Below, piece after piece: positions 28,301-37,010 of a DNA stretch of 64,000 nucleotides. Origin of the DNA: Pseudoduganella armeniaca (GTDB taxonomy: Bacteria > Pseudomonadota > Gammaproteobacteria > Burkholderiales > Burkholderiaceae_D); NCBI RefSeq assembly GCF_003028855.1, contig NZ_CP028324.1, positions 186,001-250,000 on the forward strand, written 5' to 3'. The position numbers and the translations under genes were made by a program. Numbering within the stretch: position 1 is the stretch's first letter; every line of letters starts with the position of its first letter. The notes under the pieces were generated by a model, which saw nothing but the letters and a program-made list of their open reading frames with translations, was not told the DNA's origin and made no database searches.

Positions 28301-30113
28301 GCTCATACGACTTGAACTTGCCGCCAGTGTGCTGGCCGATGTGGCGCAGGCGCTCCATGTCGTCGGACGACAGCACCGGCTGCGACACTTCCAGACGCAT
28401 CGGCGGGTTGACGTTGTTGGTGTCGAGCAGGTTCGGTTTCGGACCGATGAACGACACCAGCGACATCACCATCGCTTCGCGGATCGGGTCGATCGGCGGG
28501 TTCGTCACCTGCGCGAACAGCTGCTTGAAGTAGTTGTACAGCGGCTTCAGTTTATTGGACATGACGGCCAGCGGCGAGTCGTTGCCCATCGAGCCCACCG
28601 CTTCCTCGCCATTGACGGCCATCGGCGCCAGCAGGAAGCGCAGGTCTTCCTGCGTGTAGCCGAACGCCTGCTGGCGGTCCAGCAGCGCGGCCGGCTGCTT
28701 CTCGCCCTGCGCGTTGCCGGCGTACTTCGCCACATTGTGCTGCAGCTGGCTTTCCGACAGCTTCAAAGCGTTCAGCTTGATGCGCACCGCGTTGATCCAG
28801 GCTTTATAGGGCTTGGCGTTGGCGTAGGTGTCCTTCAGCTCCTTGTCGTCGATGATGCGGCCCGCTTCCAGGTCGATCAGGAACATCTTGCCCGGCTGCA
28901 GGCGCCATTTCTGGATGATCTTCGATTCCGGGATCGGCAGCACGCCCGACTCGGAGGCCATCACGACCAGGTCGTCATCGGTCACGATGTAACGCGCCGG
29001 GCGCAGGCCGTTGCGGTCCAACGTGCCGCCGATGTAGCGGCCGTCGGTAAAGGCCATGGCGGCCGGGCCGTCCCACGGTTCCATCATCGCGGCGTGATAT
29101 TCGTAGAACGCCTTGCGATTGTCGTCCATCGTGGTGTGATTTTCCCAGGCTTCCGGGATCATCATCATCATCGCCTGGGCCAGCGGATAGCCCGCCATCA
29201 GCAGCAGTTCCAGCGCATTGTCGAAGCAGGCGGTGTCGGACTGGCCTTCGTAGATCAGCGGGAACAGCTTCTGCAGGTCGTCGCCCAGCACGGCCGACTT
29301 CATGACGCCTTCGCGGGCGCGCATCCAGTTGAAGTTGCCCTTGACGGTGTTGATCTCGCCGTTGTGCGCGATCAGGCGGTACGGGTGGGCCAGCGGCCAT
29401 TCCGGGAAGGTATTGGTGGAGAAACGCTGGTGCACCAGCGCCAGCGCGGAGACGCAGCGTACGTCCTGCAGGTCTTTGTAGTAGACGCCGACTTGGTCGG
29501 CCAGCAGCAGGCCTTTATAGACGACGGTCCGGGCCGACATCGACGGCACGAAGAATTCCTTGCCGTGGATCAGCTTCAAGGCCTGGATCGCGTGGCCGGA
29601 CGATTTGCGGATCACGTACAGCTTCCGTTCCAGTGCGTCCGTCACCATGATGTCCGGGCCGCGGCCGATGAAGATCTGGCGAATGACAGGTTCCTTGGCG
29701 CGCACCAGCGGCGACATCGGCATTTCGCTGTCGATCGGCACGTTGCGCCAGCCCAGCACGACCTGACCCTCGATGCGCACGGCGCGCTCGATTTCCTGTT
29801 CGCACGCGATGCGCGAGGCGTTTTCCTTCGGCAGGAACACCATGCCGACACCATATTCGCCCGGCGGCGGCAGCTCGACTCCCTGCTTGGCCATCTCGTC
29901 GCGGTAGAACTGGTCGGGAATCTGGATCAGGATGCCGGCGCCGTCGCCCATCAGCTTGTCGGCACCCACGGCGCCGCGGTGGTCGAGGTTTTTCAGGATC
30001 TGCAGACCCTGCTCGACGATGGAATGGCTCTTGCTGCCTTTGATGTGAGCGACGAAACCGACGCCACAGGCATCGTGTTCGTTGGCTGGGTCGTACAAAC
30101 CTTGCGCGTCCAT
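25389..30113 (-). CDS. gltB: Glutamate synthase (NADPH) large subunit
   Basis: A 1574-aa protein making glutamate from glutamine and 2-oxoglutarate. The N-terminal glutaminase nucleophile is C16 (HDACGVGF), exposed after removal of a short propeptide. The central domain is followed by the FMN/synthase domain (SKANTGEGGEDPNRF-like segment near codon 930 and KPGEGGQLPG), the [3Fe-4S] ligands CHLNTCPVGVATQDP, and the C-terminal GXGXG-type beta-helix. The start MDAQGLYDPANEHDA at 30113 is chosen over an upstream TTG/ATG because the glutaminase Cys must be near the N-terminus. Confidence 0.98.
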   Translation of the reverse strand: MDAQGLYDPANEHDACGVGFVAHIKGSKSHSIVEQGLQILKNLDHRGAVGADKLMGDGAGILIQIPDQFYRDEMAKQGVELPPPGEYGVGMVFLPKENASRIACEQEIERAVRIEGQVVLGWRNVPIDSEMPMSPLVRAKEPVIRQIFIGRGPDIMVTDALERKLYVIRKSSGHAIQALKLIHGKEFFVPSMSARTVVYKGLLLADQVGVYYKDLQDVRCVSALALVHQRFSTNTFPEWPLAHPYRLIAHNGEINTVKGNFNWMRAREGVMKSAVLGDDLQKLFPLIYEGQSDTACFDNALELLLMAGYPLAQAMMMMIPEAWENHTTMDDNRKAFYEYHAAMMEPWDGPAAMAFTDGRYIGGTLDRNGLRPARYIVTDDDLVVMASESGVLPIPESKIIQKWRLQPGKMFLIDLEAGRIIDDKELKDTYANAKPYKAWINAVRIKLNALKLSESQLQHNVAKYAGNAQGEKQPAALLDRQQAFGYTQEDLRFLLAPMAVNGEEAVGSMGNDSPLAVMSNKLKPLYNYFKQLFAQVTNPPIDPIREAMVMSLVSFIGPKPNLLDTNNVNPPMRLEVSQPVLSSDDMERLRHIGQHTGGKFKSYELSICYPLAWGKEGVEASLASLCAEAVDAIKSGHNILIVSDRAICADRVAIPALLATSAIHQHLVSKGLRASTGLVVETGSARETHHFALLAGYGAEAVHPYLAMETLADLAHALPGNLTPEQAIYNYTKAVGKGLLKVMSKMGISTYMSYCGAQIFEAVGLNKSVVDKYFKGTASNVEGIGLFEVAEEGLRLHNLAFGNDPILAESLDAGGEYAYRVRGEDHLWTPDAIAKLQHSTRANNFSTYKEYAQIINDQSRRHLTLRGLFEFKIDPTKAIPLDEVEPAKEIVKRFATGAMSMGSISTEAHATLAIAMNRIGGKSNTGEGGEDPNRFVNELKGIPIKQGATMASVIGKDQVVVDIPLLEGDSLRSRIKQVASGRFGVTAEYLNSADQIQIKMAQGAKPGEGGQLPGHKVSGYIATLRFAVPGVGLISPPPHHDIYSIEDLAQLIHDLKNVNPRASISVKLVSEVGIGTVAAGVSKAKADHVVVAGHDGGTGASPLSSVKHAGTPWELGLAETQQTLVLNGLRNRIRVQADGQMRTGRDVVIAAMLGADEIGFATAPLVVEGCIMMRKCHLNTCPVGVATQDPELRAKFQGKPEHVVNYFFFVAEEARQLMAQLGIRTYNELIGRSDLLDKSKAISHWKAQGLDFSAIFYQPKVDEGLCIYHNEEQEHGLEKALDHKLIAQARPALEKGERVSFISPVKNLNRTVGTMLSGEVAKRYGHAGLPDDTIHIQLQGTAGQSACAFLAHGITIDLVGEGNDYVGKGLSGGRIIVRPNTEFRGWAVNNIIVGNTVLYGAIAGEAFFNGVAGERFAVRNSGATAVVEGLGDHGCEYMTGGTVVVLGNTGRNFAAGMSGGIAYVYDPDGEFEKKCNLAMVSLEEVVPAAEQHVDKSTWHAQHRDGAPEADETILKRLIERHFKHTGSTRARLLLDNWVESRGKFVKVFPNEYKRALVEMADNAAVEAETQAIAA

Positions 30114-30148
30114 GGAAATCTCCGTACCAATTTTTGCAATGAAAAACC

Positions 30149-30177
30149 AGAGTAGTGCAATGCACAAAAAAACTCAA
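30149..30177 (-). promoter_or_regulatory. Candidate sigma-70 promoter for gltBD
   Basis: TTGAGT (30172-30177) and TACTCT (30149-30154), read on the minus strand, are 17 bp apart and end about 35 bp before the gltB start codon. A run of seven T lies just after the -35 box. Confidence 0.45.
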
Positions 30178-30257
30178 CGAGAATAATTAGGGTCGGAGTC
30201 GAATTAATTCGCTCCACCTTCGTCAGAATTTTAAATAGGGACAGAGCGGATGCGGCC

Positions 30258-30287
30258 GTAAAAAAACCAGGGACGGACCCTGGTTTT
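30258..30287 (-). terminator. Intrinsic terminator of the RAYT gene
   Basis: On the minus strand a perfect 10-bp stem (AAAACCAGGG at 30263-30272 with CCCTGGTTTT at 30278-30287, 5-nt loop) runs into an uninterrupted T-tract, 15 bp beyond the RAYT stop. Its core (GGGACGGACCC) also resembles the REP-like motifs of the window. Confidence 0.7.
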
Positions 30288-30301
30288 GAGGAAAAGTTGC
30301 G

Positions 30302-31012
30302 TTATGCGGCTGACGGCTCCGCCACCGGCTTCTTGAACGGCCGGCCCCTTTTGGCTGGCAGTACCTGACGTTTGGCGCGCTGCTCCAGCGTCTTCTTGTA
30401 CTGCTCCGAGCCCAGCGGCCAGCCCTTCAGCACGGCCGCTTCCACGGCCTGGACCTGGGCGGCGGACAGGTATTGATTGGCCAGCTCGATATAGGCCGCC
30501 TCGCGCTGGAACGGCGTATTGCCCAGTGACCAATAGGCGGCATGATCGGTCACGGTACCGTCCGGCCGCGCACCCACGTGGTGCGCATAAGTCGACCACG
30601 GGTAATCCTCCGGGCGGGTCGCCAGGCCCGCACGTACCGGTCCGAACTCCATGTAACGGCTGCAGACCAGCAGGTAATTGTCGGGATCGATCACGGAGGT
30701 CTTGTATCGTCCCTGCCACAGCGTACCGCCGCGACCGTATTTCTGGTTGTAATACGGCACGTAGTACCGACCCAGCCACTGCATCATGTGGCCGAGTCCG
30801 CCCACGTCCGTCGGCGTGACCAGCAGGTGCAGCTGGTCCGGCAGCAGCACATAGGCGTGGACCGCCACCTTGTACGTGCGCGCGGCCGTGCGCAGCCAGC
30901 CCAGGAACGTCGTGTAGTCCTCATCGTCCTGGAAGATGGGCTGGCCGTTCAGGCCGCGCTGGATGACGTAATGCGGCTGGGACGGGACGATCAGGCGGGG
31001 CAGGCGGGCCAT
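30302..31012 (-). CDS. REP-associated tyrosine transposase-like protein (RAYT), HUH motif altered
   Basis: A 236-aa protein of the Y1/IS200-like REP-associated group: MARLPRLIVPSQPHYVIQRG at the start, GTLWQGRYKTSVID in the middle and the SRYMEFGPVRAGL segment. Family members cut single-stranded REP hairpins. The HUH motif, usually H-hydrophobic-H before LL, reads Q60-L61-H62 here, so the first metal-ligand His is missing and catalysis is doubtful. The start at 31012 is the family N-terminus; the longer frame adds 27 unrelated residues. It stands alone, flanked by inverted AGGGACAGAG repeats. Confidence 0.88.
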   Translation of the reverse strand: MARLPRLIVPSQPHYVIQRGLNGQPIFQDDEDYTTFLGWLRTAARTYKVAVHAYVLLPDQLHLLVTPTDVGGLGHMMQWLGRYYVPYYNQKYGRGGTLWQGRYKTSVIDPDNYLLVCSRYMEFGPVRAGLATRPEDYPWSTYAHHVGARPDGTVTDHAAYWSLGNTPFQREAAYIELANQYLSAAQVQAVEAAVLKGWPLGSEQYKKTLEQRAKRQVLPAKRGRPFKKPVAEPSAA

Positions 31013-31221
31013 GGAAGGATCGAAGTAGGCGAAAGCATCATGATAACGGAGCGGCGCGACTCTGTCCCTTTTTATGCTGACACAGCCTTGCAAAACTGCA
31101 AAACCACTTTGCGTAAATATCGCTTGCTATTCGATCGTGCGCTATTTAATATTCAGTCATCGCAGCGCAACGCACCGGGTCCCGGCGCGGCGCCCCCGAC
31201 AATCCAACGAAAGGACACATC

Positions 31222-31995
31222 ATGAAAGCCATCGCCACCCTCGCCGTCGCCGCCGCCCTGATCGGCTCCGCCCACGCGGCACCTGTCGCCAAGCCCACCG
31301 TCGTGCTGGTGCACGGCGCATTCGCCGACTCCTCCAGCTGGGATGGCGTCTCCGCCCGCCTGCAGAAAGACGGCTACCGCGTCGTGGCCGCCGCCAATCC
31401 GCTGCGCAGCGTCAAGGGCGACGCCGACGTGGTCTCCAGCATCGTCAAGGGTATCGACGGTCCGGTCGTGCTGGTCGGTCACTCCTACGGCGGCGCCGTC
31501 ATCACCACGGCGGCGCAGGGCAATGCCAACGTGAAGGGCCTGGTCTACGTGGCCGCGTTTGCTCCAGAGGCCGGTGAAAATGCCTTTGAACTGTCCGGCC
31601 GCTACCCCGGCGGCACGCTGGGCGGCGCGCTGGCCGCGCCCGTCACCCTGCCGGATGGCGGCAAGGACTTGTACATCGACCAGGCCAAGTTCCCGCAGCA
31701 GTTCGCGGCCGACGTACCGGTCGCCAAGGCCAAGCTGATGGCGGTCGGCCAGCGGCCGATCACGGAAGCGGCGCTGAAGGAGGCGTCTGGCGCCCCGGCG
31801 TGGAAAAACCTGCCGTCGTACTTCGTCTACGGCACGGCCGACAAGAACATCCCGCCGGCCGCGCTGAAATTCATGGCGGAACGGGCGCAGTCGCGCAAGA
31901 CGGTGGAGGTGGCGGGCGCATCGCATGTCGTGATGACGTCGCACCCGGCCGAGGTGGCCAAGCTGATCGAGCAGGCAGCCGAAGCGAAAAACTAA
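31222..31995 (+). CDS. Secreted alpha/beta-hydrolase
   Basis: A 257-aa alpha/beta-hydrolase with signal peptide (MKAIATLAVAAALIGSAHA). The nucleophile elbow is GHSYGG, the oxyanion region LVHGAFADSSSW, the acid probably D in YGTADKNIP, and the catalytic His in GASHVVMTSHP. The short, EstB/RutD-like architecture with Ala-rich C-terminus resembles small secreted esterases annotated as alpha/beta fold hydrolases. The substrate is unknown. It converges with the response regulator gene across palindrome C. Confidence 0.93.
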   Translation: MKAIATLAVAAALIGSAHAAPVAKPTVVLVHGAFADSSSWDGVSARLQKDGYRVVAAANPLRSVKGDADVVSSIVKGIDGPVVLVGHSYGGAVITTAAQGNANVKGLVYVAAFAPEAGENAFELSGRYPGGTLGGALAAPVTLPDGGKDLYIDQAKFPQQFAADVPVAKAKLMAVGQRPITEAALKEASGAPAWKNLPSYFVYGTADKNIPPAALKFMAERAQSRKTVEVAGASHVVMTSHPAEVAKLIEQAAEAKN

Positions 31996-32019
31996 GGAAC
32001 CGCTGAGGTCCGCCGCTAA

Positions 32020-32082
32020 AAACCGGGGTCAGGTCTGACAATCGGACATGAAATGTCCGATTGTCAGACCTGACCCCGGTTT
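32020..32082. repeat. Perfect 30-bp-arm palindrome C between convergent genes
   Basis: Arms 32020-32049 and 32053-32082 are perfect reverse complements with loop gaa. Each arm begins AAACCGGGGTCAGGTCTGAC and continues AATCGGACAT. It lies 24 nt from the hydrolase stop and 23 nt from the response-regulator stop. The sequence differs from A and B but the design (long perfect arms, 3-nt loop, convergent gap) is the same. Confidence 0.9.
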
Positions 32083-32105
32083 GGACTCGGGTTAGACCTC
32101 GTCTT

Positions 32106-32786
32106 TCAGGAGAGGTTGAAGCTGGCGGACAGGCTGTAGCCTTCGCCGTAGGCGCTGCGCAGCGGCAGGTCCTGGCCCAGGCCGGAGCGGGCTTTCTTGC
32201 GCAGGCGGTAGACCAGCATGTCGACGCGGCGGCCGGCATCCGGGTCGTCGCCGCCGATGCCGGCGACGATCACCTGGCGTGGCACCGGCCGGGTGTTGAT
32301 CGTCAGCAGATGCAGGAAGTTGCACTCTTTTTCCGTCAAGGTGATGGCCTGGCCCTGCAGTTCCAGCTGGCGGGCCGACAGGCGCAACGTCCACTTGCTG
32401 GGTAGCTGGACAGGCTCTTGCGGGCCGACGCGCCGGTCCAGCGCTTCCAGGTGGGCGGCCAGTTCCGGGAACTTGATCGGTTTCGTCAGGTAGTGGTCGG
32501 CGCCCAGGCGCAGGCCCATGATGCGGCTGTCGAAGTTGACGCGGCCCGTCAACACGATCAGGCCGATCTGCGGATACAGCTGGCGCATGCGTGGGATGAC
32601 GTTGATGCCGTCTTCGTCCGGCAAGCCGAGGTCGAGCACGACCACGCCGACATTGCCCTGGCTCAGCGCGGACCACATTTCCCCCGCATTGTTCGTAATG
32701 CTGACTTCGTGTCCCAGTTCCGTCAGGAAATCCGCCATTTCTTCGGCGTATTCCAGGTTGTCTTCCACGATCAGTAATTGCGTCAT
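32106..32786 (-). CDS. OmpR-type response regulator
   Basis: A 226-aa two-domain regulator. The receiver has VEDN, phosphoacceptor D52 (VVLDLGLPDEDG), T80 and K102. The C-terminal winged helix (residues about 130-220) includes LTEKECNFLHLL and DMLVYRLRKKAR. It lies 71 bp downstream of the PAS kinase gene and is the likely partner. The target genes are unknown; the upstream gene in the unit is an SNF2 helicase. Confidence 0.93.
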   Translation of the reverse strand: MTQLLIVEDNLEYAEEMADFLTELGHEVSITNNAGEMWSALSQGNVGVVVLDLGLPDEDGINVIPRMRQLYPQIGLIVLTGRVNFDSRIMGLRLGADHYLTKPIKFPELAAHLEALDRRVGPQEPVQLPSKWTLRLSARQLELQGQAITLTEKECNFLHLLTINTRPVPRQVIVAGIGGDDPDAGRRVDMLVYRLRKKARSGLGQDLPLRSAYGEGYSLSASFNLS

Positions 32787-32857
32787 CGATGCGCCATTCT
32801 TACAATTGTTCCGCTACGTCGAAGGATTATCACGGAGGTAACGTGGTGGTGCAAGGT

Positions 32858-33883
32858 TTACACAGCGATAGGGAGCCAAATCCGAAAGTTTTTGCCGCTT
32901 TGCAGCAAATTCTGGACAGACAAGTTTCCACCGTGCACTTCGACAATGGATTTTGCCATATATAAACCCAAACCGGACCCCGTAATTCCTGCAGAGTTGC
33001 TGCCTCGGAAGCCCTTGTCGAACACCCGGGGCAGCTCGTCCGCTGGAATGGCTGGGCCCGTATCGGACACGATGAATTCTACGCCGCCTTCACTTGCCTT
33101 GCCGGCAATGATTTGAATGGCAGCATCCGGCGGGGTGTACTTGATGGCATTCTCGAGCAGTACTTCCAGGCACAGCCGCATGCCGGCCGGGTCGGCGCGC
33201 AGGCGCCGCGGCAGATCGCCGCAGGTCACGCTGATGGCGGGCCGGCGCTGCCGGGCCGCCTGCGCCACCGTCTCCAACAGCGCGGCCGGATCGATCGTGT
33301 CGTCCTGCCGCACGCGGCCGATACTGTCCATCCGCTCGGGTGACAGGTACTCGTCCATCATGCCCAGCAGGCGGTCGACCGCTTCCTGGATCTTGCGATA
33401 GCGTTTTCTTATTGCCTCGTCCGCGTTGCGTTGCGTCATTTCCAGGCGCTGGATGGCGCCATCGATGGTGGACAACGGCGTGCGGAACTCATGGTTCAGC
33501 ATCGAGGTGAACTTCTTCTGCTGCTGCGCCAGGGCGCGACGTGGGCGGATGTCGCGCACGACACCCACCAGCCGCAGGCCGGCATCGGTCGCCACCAAGG
33601 TCGACTCGATCTCGACGGGGACCGGGCCGTCGCGCCCGTCCAGCGCCGTCTCGCGCACGACGGTGCGGCGGCTTTCGTCGCCCTGCTCGAAGCGCACCAG
33701 CCGGGCCGGCAAATCGGCCAGCAGCGCATCCGCCATCGCCTGCACCTGCGCCGGTTCGCGCCCCAGCAGACGACCCGCAGCCGGACTGACGTACAGCACC
33801 CGCACCGCCTGGCAGTCGACCATCCAGTGGATGTCGCTGCTGTGGTCCAGCATCAGGCGGAAGTCGTCCGGCCCCATCGCCAT
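32858..33883 (-). CDS. PAS-domain sensor histidine kinase, apparently soluble
   Basis: A 341-aa kinase with an N-terminal PAS domain (residues about 6-115), H-box LNHEFRTPLSTI (H131) and a C-terminal HATPase: N-box ENAIKYTP (N245) and GSGLGLYMAKSIVEVHGG. The G1 box reads DTGPAIP, so the second Gly of DxGxG is Ala. No membrane segment is seen, implying a cytoplasmic signal. It begins one base after the SNF2 stop, so the two are translationally linked. Confidence 0.93.
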   Translation of the reverse strand: MAMGPDDFRLMLDHSSDIHWMVDCQAVRVLYVSPAAGRLLGREPAQVQAMADALLADLPARLVRFEQGDESRRTVVRETALDGRDGPVPVEIESTLVATDAGLRLVGVVRDIRPRRALAQQQKKFTSMLNHEFRTPLSTIDGAIQRLEMTQRNADEAIRKRYRKIQEAVDRLLGMMDEYLSPERMDSIGRVRQDDTIDPAALLETVAQAARQRRPAISVTCGDLPRRLRADPAGMRLCLEVLLENAIKYTPPDAAIQIIAGKASEGGVEFIVSDTGPAIPADELPRVFDKGFRGSNSAGITGSGLGLYMAKSIVEVHGGNLSVQNLLQSGKNFRIWLPIAV

Positions 33884-33884
33884 C

Positions 33885-36800
33885 TCAATCCACCAGCGGC
33901 GCGAAGATCTGCTGCAGGTCCTCTTGCGTCAATGCCATCTTCTGCGATTCGCCTTCGGCCAGCACGGACTGCGCCAAATCCGCCTTTTTCTGCTGCAGGA
34001 CCTGGATTTTCTCCTCCAGCGTGCCCTTGGCAATCAGCTTATAGACAAACACCGGCTTGTCCTGGCCGATGCGCCAGGCGCGGTCGGTCGCCTGGTTCTC
34101 GGCGGCCGGGTTCCACCACGGGTCATAATGGATGACGGTGTCGGCCGCCGTCAGGTTCAGGCCGACGCCGCCCGCTTTCAGGCTGATCAGGAAGACGGGC
34201 ACGGCACCCTGCTGGAACGCGGCCACCTGGGCGCCGCGGTCGCGCGTTTCGCCCGTCAGGATGGCGTATGGGATGTCGCGCGCTTCCAGTTCTTCCTCGA
34301 TCAGCTCCAGCATCGACGTGAACTGCGAGAACACCAGGATCTTGCGGTTCTCTTCCAGCAAGTCTTCCAGCATCTGCATCAGGTCGGTCAGCTTGGCCGA
34401 GCCCGCCGCCTGCTGCTTGCGCGACGACAGCGTTTTCACCAGTCGCGGGTCGCAGCACACCTGGCGCAGCTTCAGCAGTGCCTCCAGGATGACGATCTGG
34501 CTGCGCGCCACGCCCTTGCGGTCGATTTCCTCGCGCACTTTCTGGTCCATCGCCAGGCGCACGGTTTCGTACAGGTCGCGCTGGCCGCCGGTCAGCTCGA
34601 CGCGGCGCACCATTTCCGTCTTCGGCGGCAGCTCCTTGGCCACGCTGTCCTTGGTGCGGCGCAGCAGGAACGGCTTGATGCGGCGGTTCAGCAGCATGCG
34701 GCGCACCGGATCGTCCTGCCGTTCGATCGGGTGGCGGAACTGGGTATTGAACGATTTCTCGTCGCCCAGCAGGCCCGGCAGCAGGAAGTGGAACTGCGAC
34801 CACAGCTCGCCCAGGTGGTTTTCCAGCGGCGTGCCGGACAGGCACAGCCGGTGCTTGGCCCGCAGCAGGCCGGCGCTTTGCGCCGCTTTCGAGCGGGTAT
34901 TCTTGATGTAGTGCGATTCGTCCAGGATGACGAGGTGGAAGTCGTGCTCGCGCAGCTTTTCCTCGTCGCGCGGCAGCAGCGCGTACGTCGTCAACACCAG
35001 GTCCGCTTCCGGAATCTTGTCGAACAGCTCGGCGCGGTCTTTACCTTGCAGCAGCAGCACTTTCAGGCCGGGCGCGAAGCGGGCCGCCTCGTCCTGCCAG
35101 TTGCCCATCAGGCTGGTCGGCGCGATGACGAGGGTCGGATGCGTCATGCGGCCCGATTCCTTCTCCACCAGGATGTGCGCCAGCGTCTGCACGGTCTTGC
35201 CGAGGCCCATGTCGTCGGCCAGGATGCCGGCCAGTCCGTACTCGCGCAGGAACTGCATCCAGGACAGGCCGTCGGTCTGGTAGTCGCGCAATGTCGCTTG
35301 CAGGCCGGCCGGCGTAGCCACGCGTTTGACGGACGAGAACTGGTTCAGGCGCCGGCCCATCTCGCGCAGCTCCTCACCGCCGGTCCAGATGAATTCGCCG
35401 CTTTTCGCCAGCTCGTCCAGGCGCGCCGCGTCCAGGGTGGCCATGCGCACGGCATGGCGGATCTTGTCGTTGAAGTACAGCTCGCCCAAGGTCCCCAGGA
35501 TCGGCTTGATGCGCTGCCATGGCAGCGCCACCCGCTTGCCGTTCGGCAAAGTGGCCAGCATCTGGTCCGTTTCGCCATGCAGCGCCAGCGCTTTCGGGCT
35601 GAAGTCGTTCGGCATATTGCGGATCATCTGCACCAGCACCGGCAGCAGGGGAATCCGTTCCTGCTCGACGGTAATGCCCAGTTCCAGCTCGAACCAGGCG
35701 TTGCCCGTCTCAGGCCCCTCTTCCTCCACTTCCGCATACCAGTCGTCCACGCTGGTCATTTCGTAGCGGTACTTCGACGTCTTCTCGACCTGCCAGCCTT
35801 CCGCCACCAGTTGTTCGATGCCGAACTCGGCAAAGCGGATCCAGTCGGCCTGGTTGGCCAGCAGCAGGCCGCCGCGCACGCTCGACAGCGGCAGCGCCGT
35901 CGGCTTGCGGAAGCCCAGGTCCGTCAGCGTTTCCAGCGCGGCCGCTTCGGCGGCTTCATCGCGCTGGATGATTTCCGTCACTTCGCCGCGCTGGCGCACC
36001 ACGCGCTGCGACGGATCGAACGACACCCGCTCGCCATCGTAGTCGTACGACAGCACGGCGTAGTCGTGCCAGCGCTGCGCGGCGCCGTCGGCCAGCTGGG
36101 CCGAGTCGAGCACCAGGATCGGACGCGGCTTGACGTCGTCGCGCAGGCGCTGCGGCAGCGGTTGCGGCAGCGGCATCAGTTGCTGCAGGCCGTGCGCCAG
36201 CAGCAGTTGCGACACGCGCATCTTGTCGTTCGGCATCAACAGCGGCGCCTGGGCCACCAGCGCCTGCAGGTCGGCCAGCGGAATCTGCGCGCCGCCCTGG
36301 TTCAGGTGCAGCACGCCGCACGACAGGTTGTCGATATACCACGGCGGTTCCGTCGGCAGCATGTAGTCGATCTGGTCGGCCCCGGCGTTGCGGCTGCCTT
36401 CCGGTGCCTCGACCTTCCATCCCAGCCGGAGTCCCTTGCCCTCTTCGCGCCAGGCCAGGTTGGCGGTGCGTTGCGGACCGGCCTTCATCGGATAGACCAG
36501 GCCGTTGCCCACGTCCGCCCAGGAATTTGCCCAAAGCAATTTTTCCTGTTCCGACAGCATCTGCAGCAGGGCGGCGCCGATCTTGCCGCGCGGCTCCGTC
36601 GCGGTACCGGTCTGCGAGTTCGGACCAGTGCGCATGGCAACAAAGAAGCGCACCAGGTCTTCGTCGCCCGGTTCCAGGAATGCCGGCGGCGCCGACAGCA
36701 GCGAGAACACTTCGTTGACGGGGCTGGCGGCCGCCACGTCGCCGTTCGGCCGCAGGCGCGCCTTGTACAGGCACAGCGCCACGTGGCGCCCGCCCGAAGT

Positions 36801-37010
36801 CGGCGCCAGCACGTAGATCAGGCGGTAGCTGGTCTGCTTCGGATCGGGGTCGGCCGGCACGAGTTTCGCCTTCGGATGTGCAGCGGCGTCGACGCGCTGC
36901 AGCCAGGTGGCCACGGCGTAGGGCAGCTGCGTGGCCGGCTGGTGGGCCGGGGCGGCGGGAGCAGCGGGAACTTCGCGGGTTTCGTCGCGGGTCAAATCCA
37001 TTTGGCGCAT
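33885..37010 (-). CDS. SNF2-family helicase with long N-terminal region
   Basis: About 1041 aa. The N-terminal 500 residues are specific to this bacterial SNF2 type (SNF2_Rap/HepA-like N region with DDWYAEVEEEG and PLLPVLVQMI). The ATPase core follows: LADDMGLGKTVQT, ILDESHYIKN (DESH box), SGTPLENHLGELWS, and C-domain GVGLNLTAADTVIHYDPWWNPAAENQATDRAWRIGQ in short stretches. It is a paralogue of the partial protein at 1-1968. I use ATG 37010; ATG 37001 is equally possible and no Shine-Dalgarno decides. It is the first gene of an SNF2-kinase-regulator unit and divergent from tex. Confidence 0.93.
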   Translation of the reverse strand: MRQMDLTRDETREVPAAPAAPAHQPATQLPYAVATWLQRVDAAAHPKAKLVPADPDPKQTSYRLIYVLAPTSGGRHVALCLYKARLRPNGDVAAASPVNEVFSLLSAPPAFLEPGDEDLVRFFVAMRTGPNSQTGTATEPRGKIGAALLQMLSEQEKLLWANSWADVGNGLVYPMKAGPQRTANLAWREEGKGLRLGWKVEAPEGSRNAGADQIDYMLPTEPPWYIDNLSCGVLHLNQGGAQIPLADLQALVAQAPLLMPNDKMRVSQLLLAHGLQQLMPLPQPLPQRLRDDVKPRPILVLDSAQLADGAAQRWHDYAVLSYDYDGERVSFDPSQRVVRQRGEVTEIIQRDEAAEAAALETLTDLGFRKPTALPLSSVRGGLLLANQADWIRFAEFGIEQLVAEGWQVEKTSKYRYEMTSVDDWYAEVEEEGPETGNAWFELELGITVEQERIPLLPVLVQMIRNMPNDFSPKALALHGETDQMLATLPNGKRVALPWQRIKPILGTLGELYFNDKIRHAVRMATLDAARLDELAKSGEFIWTGGEELREMGRRLNQFSSVKRVATPAGLQATLRDYQTDGLSWMQFLREYGLAGILADDMGLGKTVQTLAHILVEKESGRMTHPTLVIAPTSLMGNWQDEAARFAPGLKVLLLQGKDRAELFDKIPEADLVLTTYALLPRDEEKLREHDFHLVILDESHYIKNTRSKAAQSAGLLRAKHRLCLSGTPLENHLGELWSQFHFLLPGLLGDEKSFNTQFRHPIERQDDPVRRMLLNRRIKPFLLRRTKDSVAKELPPKTEMVRRVELTGGQRDLYETVRLAMDQKVREEIDRKGVARSQIVILEALLKLRQVCCDPRLVKTLSSRKQQAAGSAKLTDLMQMLEDLLEENRKILVFSQFTSMLELIEEELEARDIPYAILTGETRDRGAQVAAFQQGAVPVFLISLKAGGVGLNLTAADTVIHYDPWWNPAAENQATDRAWRIGQDKPVFVYKLIAKGTLEEKIQVLQQKKADLAQSVLAEGESQKMALTQEDLQQIFAPLVD

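Larger units (their letters stand above)
30237..31069. mobile_element. RAYT unit bracketed by 10-bp inverted repeats
   Basis: AGGGACAGAG at 30237-30246 recurs in exact reverse complement at 31060-31069, enclosing the transposase-like gene. RAYT genes are commonly flanked by the REP sequences they act on, so these are candidate cognate REP ends. No target-site duplication is evident, and this is not an IS200-type element with its own full ends. Confidence 0.55.

Noticed and set aside
30302..31012. Complete insertion sequence
   Set aside because: Only a solitary RAYT-type gene with short flanks; no target duplication or IS200/IS605 ends are seen.
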